DNA of 64,000 bases from Nocardia stercoris (GTDB taxonomy: Bacteria; Actinomycetota; Actinomycetes; Mycobacteriales; Mycobacteriaceae), in the NCBI RefSeq assembly GCF_003696265.1, contig NZ_RFFH01000004.1, forward strand, positions 372,001 through 436,000, in the 5' to 3' direction. How positions within the stretch are numbered: position 1 is the first letter of the stretch; every line of letters starts with the position of its first letter. Both the position numbers and the translations under genes were made by a program. Under the pieces are notes generated by a model. That model ran no database searches. It was not told the origin of the DNA and was given only the letters and a program-made list of their open reading frames with translations. Below, piece by piece: positions 27,955-36,711 of this stretch.

Positions 27955-28743
27955 TCAGCGCGGCACCGGCATCGGGCTCAACGGCTTGGTCGGCTCCCAC
28001 CAGACCTTCTCCGCCGGCACCGAGACCGTCTCCCGTTCCGGGTAGCGCAGCGCCGACAGCTCGCCGCCGAAGACCACGCCGGTGTCCAGGCACAGCGTGT
28101 TGTTGACCCAGACCAGATCGCTGACCGGGGTGTGGCCGTAGACCACGACGGCCTTGCCGCGATAGTCGTGCGACCAGGGATAGCGGACCGGCAGGCCGTA
28201 CTCGTCGAGTTCCCCGGTGGTCTGCCCGTACATGGCGAACGACCGGGCCCGCACCGATTCCACGCCGTGCAGATTCTCGCGCAGCCCGGCGTGCGCGACC
28301 ACCAGCCGGCCGCTGTCGAGCACCAGGTGCGAGGCCAGGTTCTCGCAGAATTCGGTTGCGGCCGACTGGAATTCGGGGTCCTCCACGCTCAGCTGGGACA
28401 GCGATTCGGCCAGCCCGTGCGCGATCGTCACATTGCGTCCGGCCAGTGCCCGGACGAACTTGTTCTCGTGGTTGCCGGTGACGCACAGCGCGTCTCCGTC
28501 GGCGCACATGCCCATCGCCAGCCGCAGCACCCCGGGTGTGTCCGGTCCCCGGTCGACGAGGTCGCCGACGAAGACGACCGTGCGACCCTCCGGATGGGTG
28601 GCACCGACCGGCCGGCCCTGATCGTCGCGGCCCAGTACATAGCCGAGCCGTTCCAGTAGCGTCGCCAGTTCGCTGCGGCAGCCGTGGACGTCGCCGATCA
28701 CATCGAAGGGACCGGTCAGCTCACGTCTGTCGCAGGTGTTCAC
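27955..28743 (-). CDS. PrpE/Pnkp-like calcineurin-type metallophosphoesterase
   Basis: A cytoplasmic two-metal phosphatase of 262 residues with the PPP motifs in order: GDVHG (17-21), GDLVDRG (60-66), GNHE (90-93), VVAHAGL and VVVYGHTPV. The family includes PrpE (bis-5'-nucleosyl tetraphosphatase) and the phosphatase part of bacterial polynucleotide kinase-phosphatase; the C-terminal ERETVSVPAEKVWWEP is shared by both. No kinase domain or ligase is adjacent, so a stand-alone nucleotide or RNA 2',3'-phosphate role is likely. The start is GTG at 28743. Confidence 0.85.
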   Translation of the reverse strand: MNTCDRRELTGPFDVIGDVHGCRSELATLLERLGYVLGRDDQGRPVGATHPEGRTVVFVGDLVDRGPDTPGVLRLAMGMCADGDALCVTGNHENKFVRALAGRNVTIAHGLAESLSQLSVEDPEFQSAATEFCENLASHLVLDSGRLVVAHAGLRENLHGVESVRARSFAMYGQTTGELDEYGLPVRYPWSHDYRGKAVVVYGHTPVSDLVWVNNTLCLDTGVVFGGELSALRYPERETVSVPAEKVWWEPTKPLSPMPVPR

Positions 28744-28858
28744 CGCTCGATCTTGCGGTGTAAGAGGCGATCACGGCAACCGCGAATTCGGGGCTCGGGG
28801 TGGCTCGGGTCACAGGGCGGTCGTGCGGGGCGCGGGCGCGTGCAATAGGGTGCGGCGC

Positions 28859-29434
28859 ATGCAGAAACTGGTCCGGATCCTCGGTACGGCGGCCGTAGTG
28901 GCAGCGGCGCTCGGCGGCACCACCGCGTGCAACGACGACAGCAGCACTTCGGCGTCCGCGACCTCGTCGACGACGACCGCCGCGCACACGACCACGGCCG
29001 CGGCGCCGGCGCCCACCAGCCACGGGCGTCCGTGCACCGCCGAAGACATCAAGACCACCGGCGGGTTCGGTGAGGCGCCGACCATCACCATCCCGACCGA
29101 CTGCGACCCGCCGACCACGCTGATCACCAAGGACCTGGTGACCGGTGCCGGGCCCGCGGCCAAGGCCGGCGACAAGCTGCAGATGAACTACACCCTGGTG
29201 ACCTGGTCCGACGGCAAGAAGCTGGACAGCTCCTTCGACCGCGGTGAGCCCTTCGCCCTCACGCTCGGTGGCGGCCAGGTCATCAAGGGCTGGGACCAGG
29301 GCCTGGAGGGAATCCAGCAGGGCACTCGCCGGCTGCTGATCATCCCGCCGCAGCTCGGCTACGGCGCGGGCGGCCACGGCATCAAGCCCAACGAGACGCT
29401 GGTCTTCGTGACCGACGCCGTCAAGGTCGGTTAG
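28859..29434 (+). CDS. FKBP-type peptidyl-prolyl isomerase, probable lipoprotein
   Basis: A 191-residue extracytoplasmic prolyl isomerase. The N-terminus carries a signal peptide ending GGTTAC, so Cys24 may be lipidated, although Thr rather than a large aliphatic residue is at -3. A Ser/Thr/Ala linker follows (25-55). The FKBP domain occupies the last 100 residues, with KLDSSFDRGEPFALTLG, GQVIKGWDQGLEG and IPPQLGYG as binding-pocket motifs. It lies 174 bases before tig, so two different prolyl isomerases are neighbours, one outside and one at the ribosome. Confidence 0.9.
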   Translation: MQKLVRILGTAAVVAAALGGTTACNDDSSTSASATSSTTTAAHTTTAAAPAPTSHGRPCTAEDIKTTGGFGEAPTITIPTDCDPPTTLITKDLVTGAGPAAKAGDKLQMNYTLVTWSDGKKLDSSFDRGEPFALTLGGGQVIKGWDQGLEGIQQGTRRLLIIPPQLGYGAGGHGIKPNETLVFVTDAVKVG

Positions 29435-29608
29435 GACCGGCAACCAGATCCGACCGGTCCCCGTCACCGACCGCGCCTCAGCGCGGCCGGTGACGACGGT
29501 GTCGGTGGCGTGGACTACCCTTGTCCGGATGCGACCGGGGGGGTCGACGTCGAGCAAGTCGTGAAGCATGTCGCCAGCGAACAAGACCAACGAACAAGGA
29601 GCATGTCC

Positions 29609-30997
29609 GTGAAGAGCACCGTCGAGCAGCTGAGCCCGACCCGGGTCCGCATCAACGTCGAGGTGCCCTTCGAGGAACTGAAGCCGGACTTCGACAAGGC
29701 GTACAAGACCCTCGCGCAGCAGGTGCGCATCCCCGGCTTCCGCCCGGGCAAGGCCCCGGCCAAGCTGCTCGAGGCCCGTCTGGGCCGGGGCGCGGTGCTG
29801 GAGCAGGTCGTCAACGACGTGCTGCCGCAGCGCTACAGCCAGGCCGTCACCGAGACCGAGGTGAAGGTCATCGGCCGCCCCGAGATCGAGATCACCAAGA
29901 TCGAGGACGGCGACGAGATCGCCTTCACCGCCGAGGTCGACGTGCGTCCCGAGATCACCCTGCCCGACTTCTCCACCCTCGCCGTGACGGTCGACCCGAT
30001 CGAGGTCGCCGACGAGGACATCGAGAAGCAGCTGGACTCGCTGCGCGCCCGGTTCGGCACCCTGACCGGTGTCGAGCGCCCGGCGCAGTCCGGTGACTTC
30101 GTCTCGATCGACCTGTCCGCCACCGTCGACGGCAAGGAGGTCGCCGAGGCGGCCACCACCGGTCTGTCGCACGAGGTCGGTTCCGGCCAGCTGATCGAGG
30201 GCCTGGACGACGCGATCATCGGTCTGGAGGCCGGTGCCTCGGGCGAGTTCACCACCACCCTGCTGGCCGGCGAGCACGCCGGTGAGGAGGCGGTCGTGAC
30301 CGTCACCCTGAACTCGGTCAAGGAGCGCGAGCTGCCCGAGGCGGACGACGAGTTCGCCCAGCTGGCAAGCGAATTCGACACCATCGAGGAGCTCAAGACC
30401 GACCTGCGCGGCCGCGTCGAGCAGGCCAAGAAGGTGCAGCAGGCCGGCGAGATCCGCGACAAGGTGCTCGAGGCGCTGCTGGAGGCCGTCGAGGTGCCGC
30501 TGCCCGAGGGTGTCGTCGCCGCCGAGATCGACTCGGTCACCCACGACGCCGTGCACGGTTTCGACCACGACGAGCGCAAGTTCGAGGCCGCCCTGAAGGC
30601 GCAGGGTTCCTCGCTCGAGGAGTTCGAGGCCGAGACCAAGGAGGCCGCCGAGAAGTCGGTGAAGACCCAGCTGCTGCTGGACGCCATCGCCGAGGCCGAG
30701 GGCACCCAGGTCGGCCAGGACGAGCTGACCGAGCGGATCCTGTTCCAGTCGCAGCGCTACGGCATGGCGCCGGAGCAGTTCATCCAGCAGATCCAGCAGG
30801 CCGGTCAGCTCGGCGCGATCTTCTCCGACGTGCGCCGCGGCAAGGCGCTGGCCGGTGTGGTCGGCCAGGCGACCGTGACCGACACCGCCGGCAACACCGT
30901 CGACACCGACGAGATGTTTGGCAGCGCAACCGAAGACGAGGCCGACGAGGTCGCCGAGGCCGCCGCCGAGACGATCGAAGAGGTCGCGGCGGAGTAA
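29609..30997 (+). CDS. tig: Trigger factor, ribosome-associated chaperone and prolyl isomerase
   Basis: It binds nascent chains at the ribosome exit. The 462-residue protein has the N-terminal ribosome-binding domain with the signature GFRPGKAP, a central FKBP-like domain (about 155-245, [15 protein letters not shown]), a helical C-terminal chaperone domain, and a strongly acidic tail rich in Glu and Asp. The start is GTG 29609 (protein beginning MKSTVEQL as in mycobacteria): AAGGAG at 29596-29601 is seven bases before it, while the ATG at 29603 is too close. It leads into clpP1-clpP2 as in the Rv2462c-Rv2460c order. Confidence 0.96.
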   Translation: MKSTVEQLSPTRVRINVEVPFEELKPDFDKAYKTLAQQVRIPGFRPGKAPAKLLEARLGRGAVLEQVVNDVLPQRYSQAVTETEVKVIGRPEIEITKIEDGDEIAFTAEVDVRPEITLPDFSTLAVTVDPIEVADEDIEKQLDSLRARFGTLTGVERPAQSGDFVSIDLSATVDGKEVAEAATTGLSHEVGSGQLIEGLDDAIIGLEAGASGEFTTTLLAGEHAGEEAVVTVTLNSVKERELPEADDEFAQLASEFDTIEELKTDLRGRVEQAKKVQQAGEIRDKVLEALLEAVEVPLPEGVVAAEIDSVTHDAVHGFDHDERKFEAALKAQGSSLEEFEAETKEAAEKSVKTQLLLDAIAEAEGTQVGQDELTERILFQSQRYGMAPEQFIQQIQQAGQLGAIFSDVRRGKALAGVVGQATVTDTAGNTVDTDEMFGSATEDEADEVAEAAAETIEEVAAE

Positions 30998-31028
30998 CCA
31001 GGCACAACGAGCGCACGACCGTTCAGTG

Positions 31029-31046
31029 TTTGCGCTCTGAGCGAAG
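31029..31046. promoter_or_regulatory. Candidate ClgR operator upstream of clpP1
   Basis: TTTGCGCTCTGAGCGAAG contains the perfect dyad CGCTC-T-GAGCG and fits most positions of the Corynebacterium ClgR consensus (WNNWCGCYNANRGCGWWS), failing at two. It lies about 80 bases before the clpP1 start. In actinobacteria ClgR activates clpP1P2. Caution: GAGCGCA at about 31009 could pair with the left part of this site, so it might be part of a tig terminator stem. Confidence 0.5.
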
Positions 31047-31048
31047 TA

Positions 31049-31078
31049 AGGGCGGTACCGGGAGTTCGGTGCCGCCCT
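31049..31078. terminator. GC hairpin between tig and clpP1
   Basis: Arms 31049-31059 and 31068-31078 (AGGGCGGTACC against GGTGCCGCCCT) pair with a single mismatch around an 8-base loop. There is no T tract directly after the stem. It probably ends or attenuates tig transcription before the clpP1 promoter. Confidence 0.5.
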
Positions 31079-31128
31079 GCTTCGTTAGGGTTTGTAGCAG
31101 CGTAAGACTCGAGAGAGGGCAGGTATCC

Positions 31129-31737
31129 GTGACAACGAATCAGGCAGGGCCGGTCATGACATCCGCGACGATGGGTCTCAACCTCAGTGACTCGGTGTTC
31201 GAGCGTCTGCTGCGCGAGCGAATCATCTTCCTCGGCACCGAGGTCGACGACGACATCGCCAACAAGCTCTGCGCCCAGATCCTGCTGTTGTCCGCAGAGG
31301 ACCCGACCCGCGACATCTCGCTGTACATCAACTCGCCTGGTGGCTCGGTGACCGCCGGTATGGCGATCTACGACACCATGCAGTTCGCCACGTGTGATGT
31401 CGCCACCTACGGCATGGGCCTGGCCGCCTCCATGGGCCAGTTCCTGCTCACCGCCGGCGCCAAGGGTAAGCGTTACGCGCTGCCGCACGCGCGGATCATG
31501 ATGCACCAGCCGTCGGCCGGTATCGGTGGTACCGCCGCGGACATCGCCATCCAGGCCGCTCTGTTCGCGGAGAACAAGGAGGAGCTGAACCGGCTCCAGT
31601 CGCTGCACACCGGCCAGAGTGTCGAGCAGATCAACATCGACTCCGACCGCGACCGCTGGTTCACCGCGCAGCAGGCCATGGAGTACGGCTTCGTCGATCA
31701 CGTCGTCTCCCGCGAGTCCCAGACGACCGGGTCGTAG
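31129..31737 (+). CDS. clpP1: ATP-dependent Clp protease proteolytic subunit ClpP1
   Basis: A core serine peptidase that forms a mixed ring with ClpP2 and is fed by ClpX or ClpC. The 202 residues carry Ser101 in [11 protein letters not shown], His126 in IMMHQPS and Asp175 in SDRDRWF, plus the NSPGG oxyanion loop. The GTG at 31129 follows a GAGAGGGCAGG ribosome region; an ATG at 31156 is possible, and an N-terminal propeptide is removed in homologues. It is co-directional with clpP2, 41 bases apart. A ClgR-like site lies upstream. Confidence 0.97.
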   Translation: MTTNQAGPVMTSATMGLNLSDSVFERLLRERIIFLGTEVDDDIANKLCAQILLLSAEDPTRDISLYINSPGGSVTAGMAIYDTMQFATCDVATYGMGLAASMGQFLLTAGAKGKRYALPHARIMMHQPSAGIGGTAADIAIQAALFAENKEELNRLQSLHTGQSVEQINIDSDRDRWFTAQQAMEYGFVDHVVSRESQTTGS

Positions 31738-31778
31738 GCAGCCGAAATCCGCATACCACCACAGACTTTGGAGAGAAA

Positions 31779-32447
31779 ATGGCTGGCTTGATCGATCCTC
31801 GTAATTTGGCCGGTGGCGCCGCGGCCGGGCTGCCGTCCTCGCGCTACATCCTCCCGCAGTTCAGCGAGTACACCAGTTCCGGTGTGAAGCAGTGGGACCC
31901 GTACACCAAGCTGTTCGACGAGCGCATCATCTTCCTGGGCGTGCAGGTCGACGACGCGTCCGCCAACGACGTGATGGCGCAGCTGCTGGTGCTGGAGTCG
32001 CAGGACCCCGACCGCGACATCACGATGTACATCAACTCCCCGGGTGGTTCGTTCACCTCGCTGATGGCCATCTACGACACCATGCAGTACGTGCGCGCCG
32101 ACGTCGCCACCGTCTGCCTGGGTCAGGCCGCGTCCGCGGCGGCGGTGCTGCTGGCGGCCGGTGCGCCCGGCAAGCGGGCTTGCCTGCCCAACGCCAGCGT
32201 GCTGATCCACCAGCCGTCTTCCGGCGGTATCCGCGGTCAGGTCTCCGACCTGGAGATCGCGGCCAAGGAGATCGAGCGCATGCGCACGGTCATGGAGGAG
32301 ACGCTGGCCCGCCACACCGGCCGGCCCGCCGCCGAGGTGCGTCGCGACACCGACCGTGACCGGTACCTGACCGCCGAAGAGGCGAAGGACTACGGCATCG
32401 TCGACCAGGTGTTCGACTACCGCAAGCTGAGCGCCCAGAAGAAGTAG
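31779..32447 (+). CDS. clpP2: ATP-dependent Clp protease proteolytic subunit ClpP2
   Basis: The second subunit of the essential ClpP1P2 protease, 222 residues. The triad is Ser119 in CLGQAASAAAVLL, His144 in VLIHQPSS and Asp194 in TDRDRYL, with the NSPGG loop at 87-91. The Gly/Ala-rich N-terminus before SRYILPQFSEY is a likely propeptide. The ATG at 31779 follows a GGAGAG ribosome site. This sequence is the alignment standard showing that the paralogue at 9592-10182 has lost its serine. Confidence 0.97.
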   Translation: MAGLIDPRNLAGGAAAGLPSSRYILPQFSEYTSSGVKQWDPYTKLFDERIIFLGVQVDDASANDVMAQLLVLESQDPDRDITMYINSPGGSFTSLMAIYDTMQYVRADVATVCLGQAASAAAVLLAAGAPGKRACLPNASVLIHQPSSGGIRGQVSDLEIAAKEIERMRTVMEETLARHTGRPAAEVRRDTDRDRYLTAEEAKDYGIVDQVFDYRKLSAQKK

Positions 32448-32768
32448 GAAACGGGCCGGCGCCCGGCCTTCCCGCACGCCTGTCACGGCGTGACCGGGGG
32501 CCGGGCGCGGCGGTCCGGGGGTCCGGGTGTACCGGACACGGCAGGGTGAGAAACCCGCCAAGTTGTCGACCCGGGCCGGGCGGACCGGGTACGGTCACTC
32601 TAGGAACCTTTGCTCGTGTTGCCGGGCCTTCCGGATCAGTTCCAGACACTCCCCGCAGTCCTTCCGGCGGGTAGCGTTGATCCAGGGCAGCAATAGCCGT
32701 CAGACGGCGTTGCGGGCGGCAATCCAGACAGAAGGTTGCACGCGGACAAGGAAGTAGGGACCCACGAG
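32448..32768. other. Intergenic region between clpP2 and clpX
   Basis: This 321-base gap opens with a strong hairpin at 32459-32508. The rest is expected to hold the clpX promoter, but I see no convincing -10/-35 pair, no ORF with a ribosome site and no second ClgR-like dyad. Confidence 0.5.
32459..32508. terminator. Nested hairpin after clpP2
   Basis: The outer arms GCGCCCGGCC (32459-32468) and GGCCGGGCGC (32499-32508) are perfect complements. The loop contains a second stem, CACGCC with GGCGTG. It starts about 12 bases after the clpP2 stop and probably terminates the clpP1P2 transcript. Confidence 0.65.
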
Positions 32769-34052
32769 ATGGCGCGCATCGGAGACGGCGGCGATCTGCT
32801 CAAGTGCTCGTTCTGCGGGAAGAGCCAGAAGCAGGTCAAGAAGCTCATTGCGGGACCAGGGGTGTACATCTGCGACGAGTGCATCGATCTGTGCAACGAG
32901 ATCATCGAGGAAGAGCTGGCGGAGTCGAGCGAGGTCAAGCTCGACGAGTTGCCCAAGCCGGCCGAGATCCGCGATTTCCTCGAGCAGTACGTGATCGGGC
33001 AGGACTCCGCCAAGCGCACGCTGGCGGTCGCGGTCTACAACCACTACAAGCGCATCCAGGCCGGTGACAAGGCGCGCGACGGCCGGGGCGAGCCGGTCGA
33101 GCTGGCCAAGTCGAACATCCTCATGCTGGGCCCGACCGGTTGTGGCAAGACCTATCTCGCGCAGACGCTGGCGAAGATGCTGAACGTGCCGTTCGCCATC
33201 GCCGACGCCACCGCGCTGACCGAGGCCGGTTATGTCGGTGAGGATGTCGAGAACATCCTGCTGAAGCTGATCCAGGCCGCCGACTACGACGTCAACCGGG
33301 CCGAGACGGGCATCATCTACATCGACGAGGTCGACAAGATCGCCCGCAAGTCCGAGAACCCGTCCATCACCCGTGACGTCTCCGGTGAGGGCGTGCAGCA
33401 GGCGCTGCTGAAGATACTCGAGGGCACGCAGGCGAGTGTTCCGCCGCAGGGCGGCCGCAAGCACCCGCACCAGGAGTTCATCCAGATCGACACCACGAAC
33501 GTGCTGTTCATCGTGGCGGGTGCGTTCGCGGGTCTGGAGCGGATCGTGCAGGACCGAGTCGGCAAGCGCGGCATCGGTTTCGGCGCCGAGGTGCGGTCGA
33601 AGGCCGATATCGACACCGCCGACCACTTCGCCGAGGTCATGCCGGAGGACCTGATCAAGTTCGGTCTGATCCCCGAGTTCATCGGCCGCCTTCCGGTCGT
33701 CGCCTCGGTGACCAACCTGGACAAGGAATCGCTGGTCCAGATCCTCTCCGAGCCGAAGAACGCGCTGGTCAAGCAGTACGTGCGGCTGTTCGAGATGGAC
33801 GGGGTGGACCTGGAGTTCACCACCGACGCGCTCGAGGCCGTCGCCGACCAGGCGATCCTGCGTGGCACCGGTGCCCGTGGGCTGCGGGCCATCATGGAAG
33901 AGGTCCTGCTGCCGGTGATGTACGACATCCCTAGCCGCGACGACGTCGCCAAGGTGGTCGTGAACGCCGACACGGTCAACGACAACGTGCTGCCGACGAT
34001 CGTCCCGCGCAAGCCGCAGCCGCGGCCCGAACGCCGCGAGAAGTCCGCTTAA
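32769..34052 (+). CDS. clpX: ATP-dependent Clp protease ATP-binding subunit ClpX
   Basis: An AAA+ unfoldase that recognises tagged proteins and threads them into ClpP. The 427 residues have the N-terminal C4 zinc domain (C13, C16, C35, C38), Walker A GPTGCGKT (121-128), Walker [10 protein letters not shown] (D186-E187), sensor and pore regions, and the C-terminal small domain. The IGF-type ClpP-contact segment is seen as KRGIGFGAE. The ATG at 32769 is the family start; an in-frame TTG at 32736 is not needed. Confidence 0.97.
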   Translation: MARIGDGGDLLKCSFCGKSQKQVKKLIAGPGVYICDECIDLCNEIIEEELAESSEVKLDELPKPAEIRDFLEQYVIGQDSAKRTLAVAVYNHYKRIQAGDKARDGRGEPVELAKSNILMLGPTGCGKTYLAQTLAKMLNVPFAIADATALTEAGYVGEDVENILLKLIQAADYDVNRAETGIIYIDEVDKIARKSENPSITRDVSGEGVQQALLKILEGTQASVPPQGGRKHPHQEFIQIDTTNVLFIVAGAFAGLERIVQDRVGKRGIGFGAEVRSKADIDTADHFAEVMPEDLIKFGLIPEFIGRLPVVASVTNLDKESLVQILSEPKNALVKQYVRLFEMDGVDLEFTTDALEAVADQAILRGTGARGLRAIMEEVLLPVMYDIPSRDDVAKVVVNADTVNDNVLPTIVPRKPQPRPERREKSA

Positions 34053-34074
34053 CGGAGCTCCACAGCCTTTCTCT

Positions 34075-34104
34075 CACCCCCGTCGCGATTTCGCGACGGG
34101 GGTG
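34075..34104. terminator. Terminator-like hairpin after clpX
   Basis: A perfect 14-base stem: CACCCCCGTCGCGA (34075-34088) and its complement (34091-34104) with a TT loop. It starts 22 bases after the clpX stop and faces the convergent gene at 34176, so it may stop both transcripts. Confidence 0.75.
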
Positions 34105-34175
34105 ATCCTTTGTGCGCCACCCCTACCCGCAGGGTCGCGCGTGCTCTGGGGTGTGTTTCGGGCTTCGGAGCGCGT

Positions 34176-34775
34176 TCAGGGGTGTACCCGGGTGGCGAGG
34201 GGGTGCTCCGGGTCGCGGCCGAGGGTGGTGAGGATGCGGTCCAGGGTGTCGTCGGAGTCGGTGGGTAGTTCGGGGGCGAAGGAGGCGCCGGGGGTGCGGC
34301 GGTAGTCGCCACCGGGGACGGCGAGTGCGAGGTCGAGGGCGGGTCGTGCCAGTTCCGGGTCCAGGTGGAAGGGCAGGCCGAGGGTCGCGGCCACGTCCCA
34401 GCCGTGGACGACGTAGTCGATGAAGTGGAAGCCGATCGCCAGTCGGCCGGGGATGGTGAAGCCGAGTTCGGCCAGGTCGAAGTCGCGGTCGGCGGCGTCG
34501 GGTGCGGCGAAGGCCGCGAGGACTTCCCGGGCCGATGCGGCGTAGTCGGTGATCGGGTCGGTGAGCGGGTGGGTCAGCCAGACGTCGGGGTCGCCGCCGC
34601 GGCCGTGCGCGGCGGCGGCGAAGCCGTGGTGCTGGGCGATCATGTGCGCCAACAGATCTCGCAGGTTCCACGCGGCGCAGGGGGTGGGGAGATCCAGGTC
34701 GGCCGGGGTGAGGCGGGCGACGAGTTCGACGCTGTATTCGACGGCGCGGCGGTCCAGTTCACGGATATCGAGCAT
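34176..34775 (-). CDS. TIGR03086-type metal-binding protein (DinB / mycothiol maleylpyruvate isomerase fold)
   Basis: A 199-residue four-helix-bundle protein. The metal ligands are likely histidines in DLLAHMIAQHHGF (around 43-50) and in FHFIDYVVHGWDV. Members with this fold use low-molecular-weight thiols such as mycothiol or are of unknown role. The ATG at 34775 faces a MarR gene across 62 bases with repeated motifs, which suggests that it is the regulated target. DNA in this gene is unusually G/T-rich on the plus strand, reflecting high Ala/Pro/Thr content. Confidence 0.82.
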   Translation of the reverse strand: MLDIRELDRRAVEYSVELVARLTPADLDLPTPCAAWNLRDLLAHMIAQHHGFAAAAHGRGGDPDVWLTHPLTDPITDYAASAREVLAAFAAPDAADRDFDLAELGFTIPGRLAIGFHFIDYVVHGWDVAATLGLPFHLDPELARPALDLALAVPGGDYRRTPGASFAPELPTDSDDTLDRILTTLGRDPEHPLATRVHP

Positions 34776-34795
34776 GCGCCTATGATACGCACATG

Positions 34796-34840
34796 AGTAT
34801 CGTATGTCGATGCTTACTAATAGTCGGCAAGTATCGTATG
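34796..34840. promoter_or_regulatory. Direct repeats in the DinB-like/MarR divergent promoter
   Basis: AGTATCGTATG occurs exactly at 34796-34806 and 34830-34840. A partial inverted copy (GATAC at 34785-34789) faces the first. These AT-rich motifs stand out in GC-rich DNA, and the second covers the MarR start codon, as expected for an autorepressor operator. Confidence 0.6.
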
Positions 34841-35302
34841 CGCATGACGAGTACCGATCGCCCGGATCTGGCAGCGATGATCGTGCCGCTCGGACGGGCG
34901 CTGATGGCCGCCGAACAGCCCATCCTGGCCGCCCACGACCTGACGATGTGGGGCTATATCGTTTTGCAGGCGCTCGGGCGCGGACCGGCCCGCGGTCAGA
35001 AAGCGCTCGCGGCCGAGATCGGCGCGGACAAGACCCGGATCATCCCGGTCCTCGACGACCTGCAGGAGCGGGGGCTGATCGACCGCCGACCGGATCCCGC
35101 CGACCGCCGGCACCGGCTGCTGGAACTCAGCCCCGCCGGACGCCGCCTGCGCGATCGCGCGCAGACGGACATCCGATCGCGCGAGGACGCGCTGCTGGAC
35201 CGGCTCGACCCCTCGGTTCGCCGAGGTTTCCTCACAGCGTTGACGACCCTCGCCGCCATGCCCCGGGCCGAGATCGTCGGCGAGGGATTCGCCCCCGAAT
35301 GA
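34838..35302 (+). CDS. MarR-family transcriptional regulator
   Basis: A 154-residue winged-helix regulator: GQKALAAEIGADKTRIIPVLDDLQERGLIDRRPDPADRRHRLLELS forms the DNA-binding helices and wing at about residues 50-95, flanked by dimerisation helices. The start is ATG 34838 or 34844; neither has a Shine-Dalgarno. It is divergent from the DinB-like gene and probably represses that gene and itself through the repeats between them. The ligand is unknown. Confidence 0.88.
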   Translation: MRMTSTDRPDLAAMIVPLGRALMAAEQPILAAHDLTMWGYIVLQALGRGPARGQKALAAEIGADKTRIIPVLDDLQERGLIDRRPDPADRRHRLLELSPAGRRLRDRAQTDIRSREDALLDRLDPSVRRGFLTALTTLAAMPRAEIVGEGFAPE

Positions 35303-35415
35303 TCACTGGGCGGTCCCGCGCGCACCTCGTATCGGACCGGTGACGATCGGCAGCCGATCGCGCCCGAATCGGTGATCTTCGTCGATCGCCCTGGTTCCAC
35401 GGCGAACCTTTGCCC

Positions 35416-35453
35416 GATAACAGTTTTTCGCTCGGCGTGCCCGTCTTGTTATC
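35416..35453. repeat. AT-rich inverted repeat after the MarR gene
   Basis: GATAACA (35416-35422) and TGTTATC (35447-35453) are perfect complements 24 bases apart, with five T bases in a row between them. It may be an operator or a weak terminator between convergent genes. Confidence 0.3.
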
Positions 35454-35477
35454 AGCTGGAAAGGGTCGGTGTCACGC

Positions 35478-36011
35478 TCACCTCTTACGACGGGGCGGCA
35501 GCCGGAAACTGATCGGTGCGGGATCGCGGACCTGGATCCGCTCGCGCGGCGCCGCGAACAGGGCGACACCGCCCAGTACGGGTAGCAGCACCACCGAGAA
35601 CAGCGACAGCGAGTAGGACGCCGCGTTCATCCCCGCCGGATAGTGCAGGGCGTGATACAGCAGGTGCGGTACCCCGAACACCAGCCAGCCCAGCCCCGCG
35701 ACCCGGGCCAGCAGGCTGTCGGCGTACCACAGCGCCGCCGCCGCGATCGCGCCCAGGCCGAGGAAGAACGCGCCCGCATCGACAGCCAGATGCTCGTTGT
35801 ACGCGCCGTCCATCGCCACCCAGTTCAAGCCGAAACCCGGGAAACTGCGGAACCAGGCGCCCGGGGCGAGCACCGCCCAGGCCCCGGTGAACAGGCCGAT
35901 CACCGCCAGCGCCCCCAGCGAGATCCGGGTCGCCAGCCACCGCTGCCGATGGACGTCCAGCCGCATCCGCACGTTCACCACATCGCCCGACCGAGCCACC
36001 GAAATCCGCAT
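35478..36011 (-). CDS. Four-TM membrane protein, DUF4345-like
   Basis: A 177-residue integral membrane protein with four hydrophobic segments near residues 28-52, 75-98, 100-122 and 132-155, and a basic C-terminal tail ending PPRRKR. The pattern of an aromatic-rich first loop (APGAWFRSFPGFGLNWV) followed by GAFFLGLGA resembles DUF4345-type proteins. The function is unknown. It lies in tandem with the GNAT gene upstream on the same strand, 82 bases away. Confidence 0.72.
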   Translation of the reverse strand: MRISVARSGDVVNVRMRLDVHRQRWLATRISLGALAVIGLFTGAWAVLAPGAWFRSFPGFGLNWVAMDGAYNEHLAVDAGAFFLGLGAIAAAALWYADSLLARVAGLGWLVFGVPHLLYHALHYPAGMNAASYSLSLFSVVLLPVLGGVALFAAPRERIQVRDPAPISFRLPPRRKR

Positions 36012-36093
36012 CAGTACCCCACCTCGCCATCGAAAACGGTTGCCGCAACGGTAGTTCGATCATCTCGCCCGCGACACCCGAATGCGCGACATG

Positions 36094-36675
36094 TCACCGA
36101 ACTGTGCGGTCGGCCGCCAGCCGCGCATGCAGGTGCATATCGTGGCGCCCGTCGGCGTGCCGCCCGGCGCCCCGCAGCGTGCCCTCGAAGGCGAAACCGC
36201 ACTTGGCCGCCACCCGACAGCTCGCCTCGTTGTGCACCGAATGCCGGAGCTGGACGCGTTCGAAGCCCGGATCGGTGAAGGCCCACTCGGTCAGGAAGGA
36301 CGCAGCCCGGGGCGCGATCGCGCGGCCGCGCCAGGCGGGCGCGGTCCAGTACGCCAGTTCGGTGGCGCCTTCGCCGAGATCGCTGTGCCGCAGGCCGATT
36401 CGGCCGGCGAGTTCGCCCGCCGCGGTCACCGCCCACTGGCCGTCGCCGCGCTGCCAGGCCGTGCGCCACTGCTCGATCCAGGACTCGACCTGCGCGACGG
36501 ATTCGGCGGTGCGCACGTGCCAGCGCTGGATCGCCGGGTCCTGGAAGGCGGCATACACCTCGGGGGCGTCGGATACCGCCCAGGGCCGCAGCACCAGGCC
36601 GTCGGTAGTCGTGAGCGTGGGCTGAGAGGTGGTGAAGTGGGCGAGATCGACTGTCGCCGACAACAATTCAGGCAT
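36094..36675 (-). CDS. GNAT N-acetyltransferase, RimJ/RimL-like
   Basis: A 193-residue acetyl-CoA-dependent acetyltransferase. The N-terminal LTTTDGLVLRPWAVSDAPEVY, ELAYWTAPAWRGRAIAPRA (acetyl-CoA loop) and the C-terminal HNEASCRVAAKCGFAFEGTLR are typical of the RimJ/RimL subgroup that modifies protein N-termini or small amines. The ATG is at 36675. The substrate cannot be read from the sequence. Confidence 0.9.
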   Translation of the reverse strand: MPELLSATVDLAHFTTSQPTLTTTDGLVLRPWAVSDAPEVYAAFQDPAIQRWHVRTAESVAQVESWIEQWRTAWQRGDGQWAVTAAGELAGRIGLRHSDLGEGATELAYWTAPAWRGRAIAPRAASFLTEWAFTDPGFERVQLRHSVHNEASCRVAAKCGFAFEGTLRGAGRHADGRHDMHLHARLAADRTVR

Positions 36676-36711
36676 GCTGTCGATTGTCGGCCCGCCACGG
36701 CCGGACGGTGG

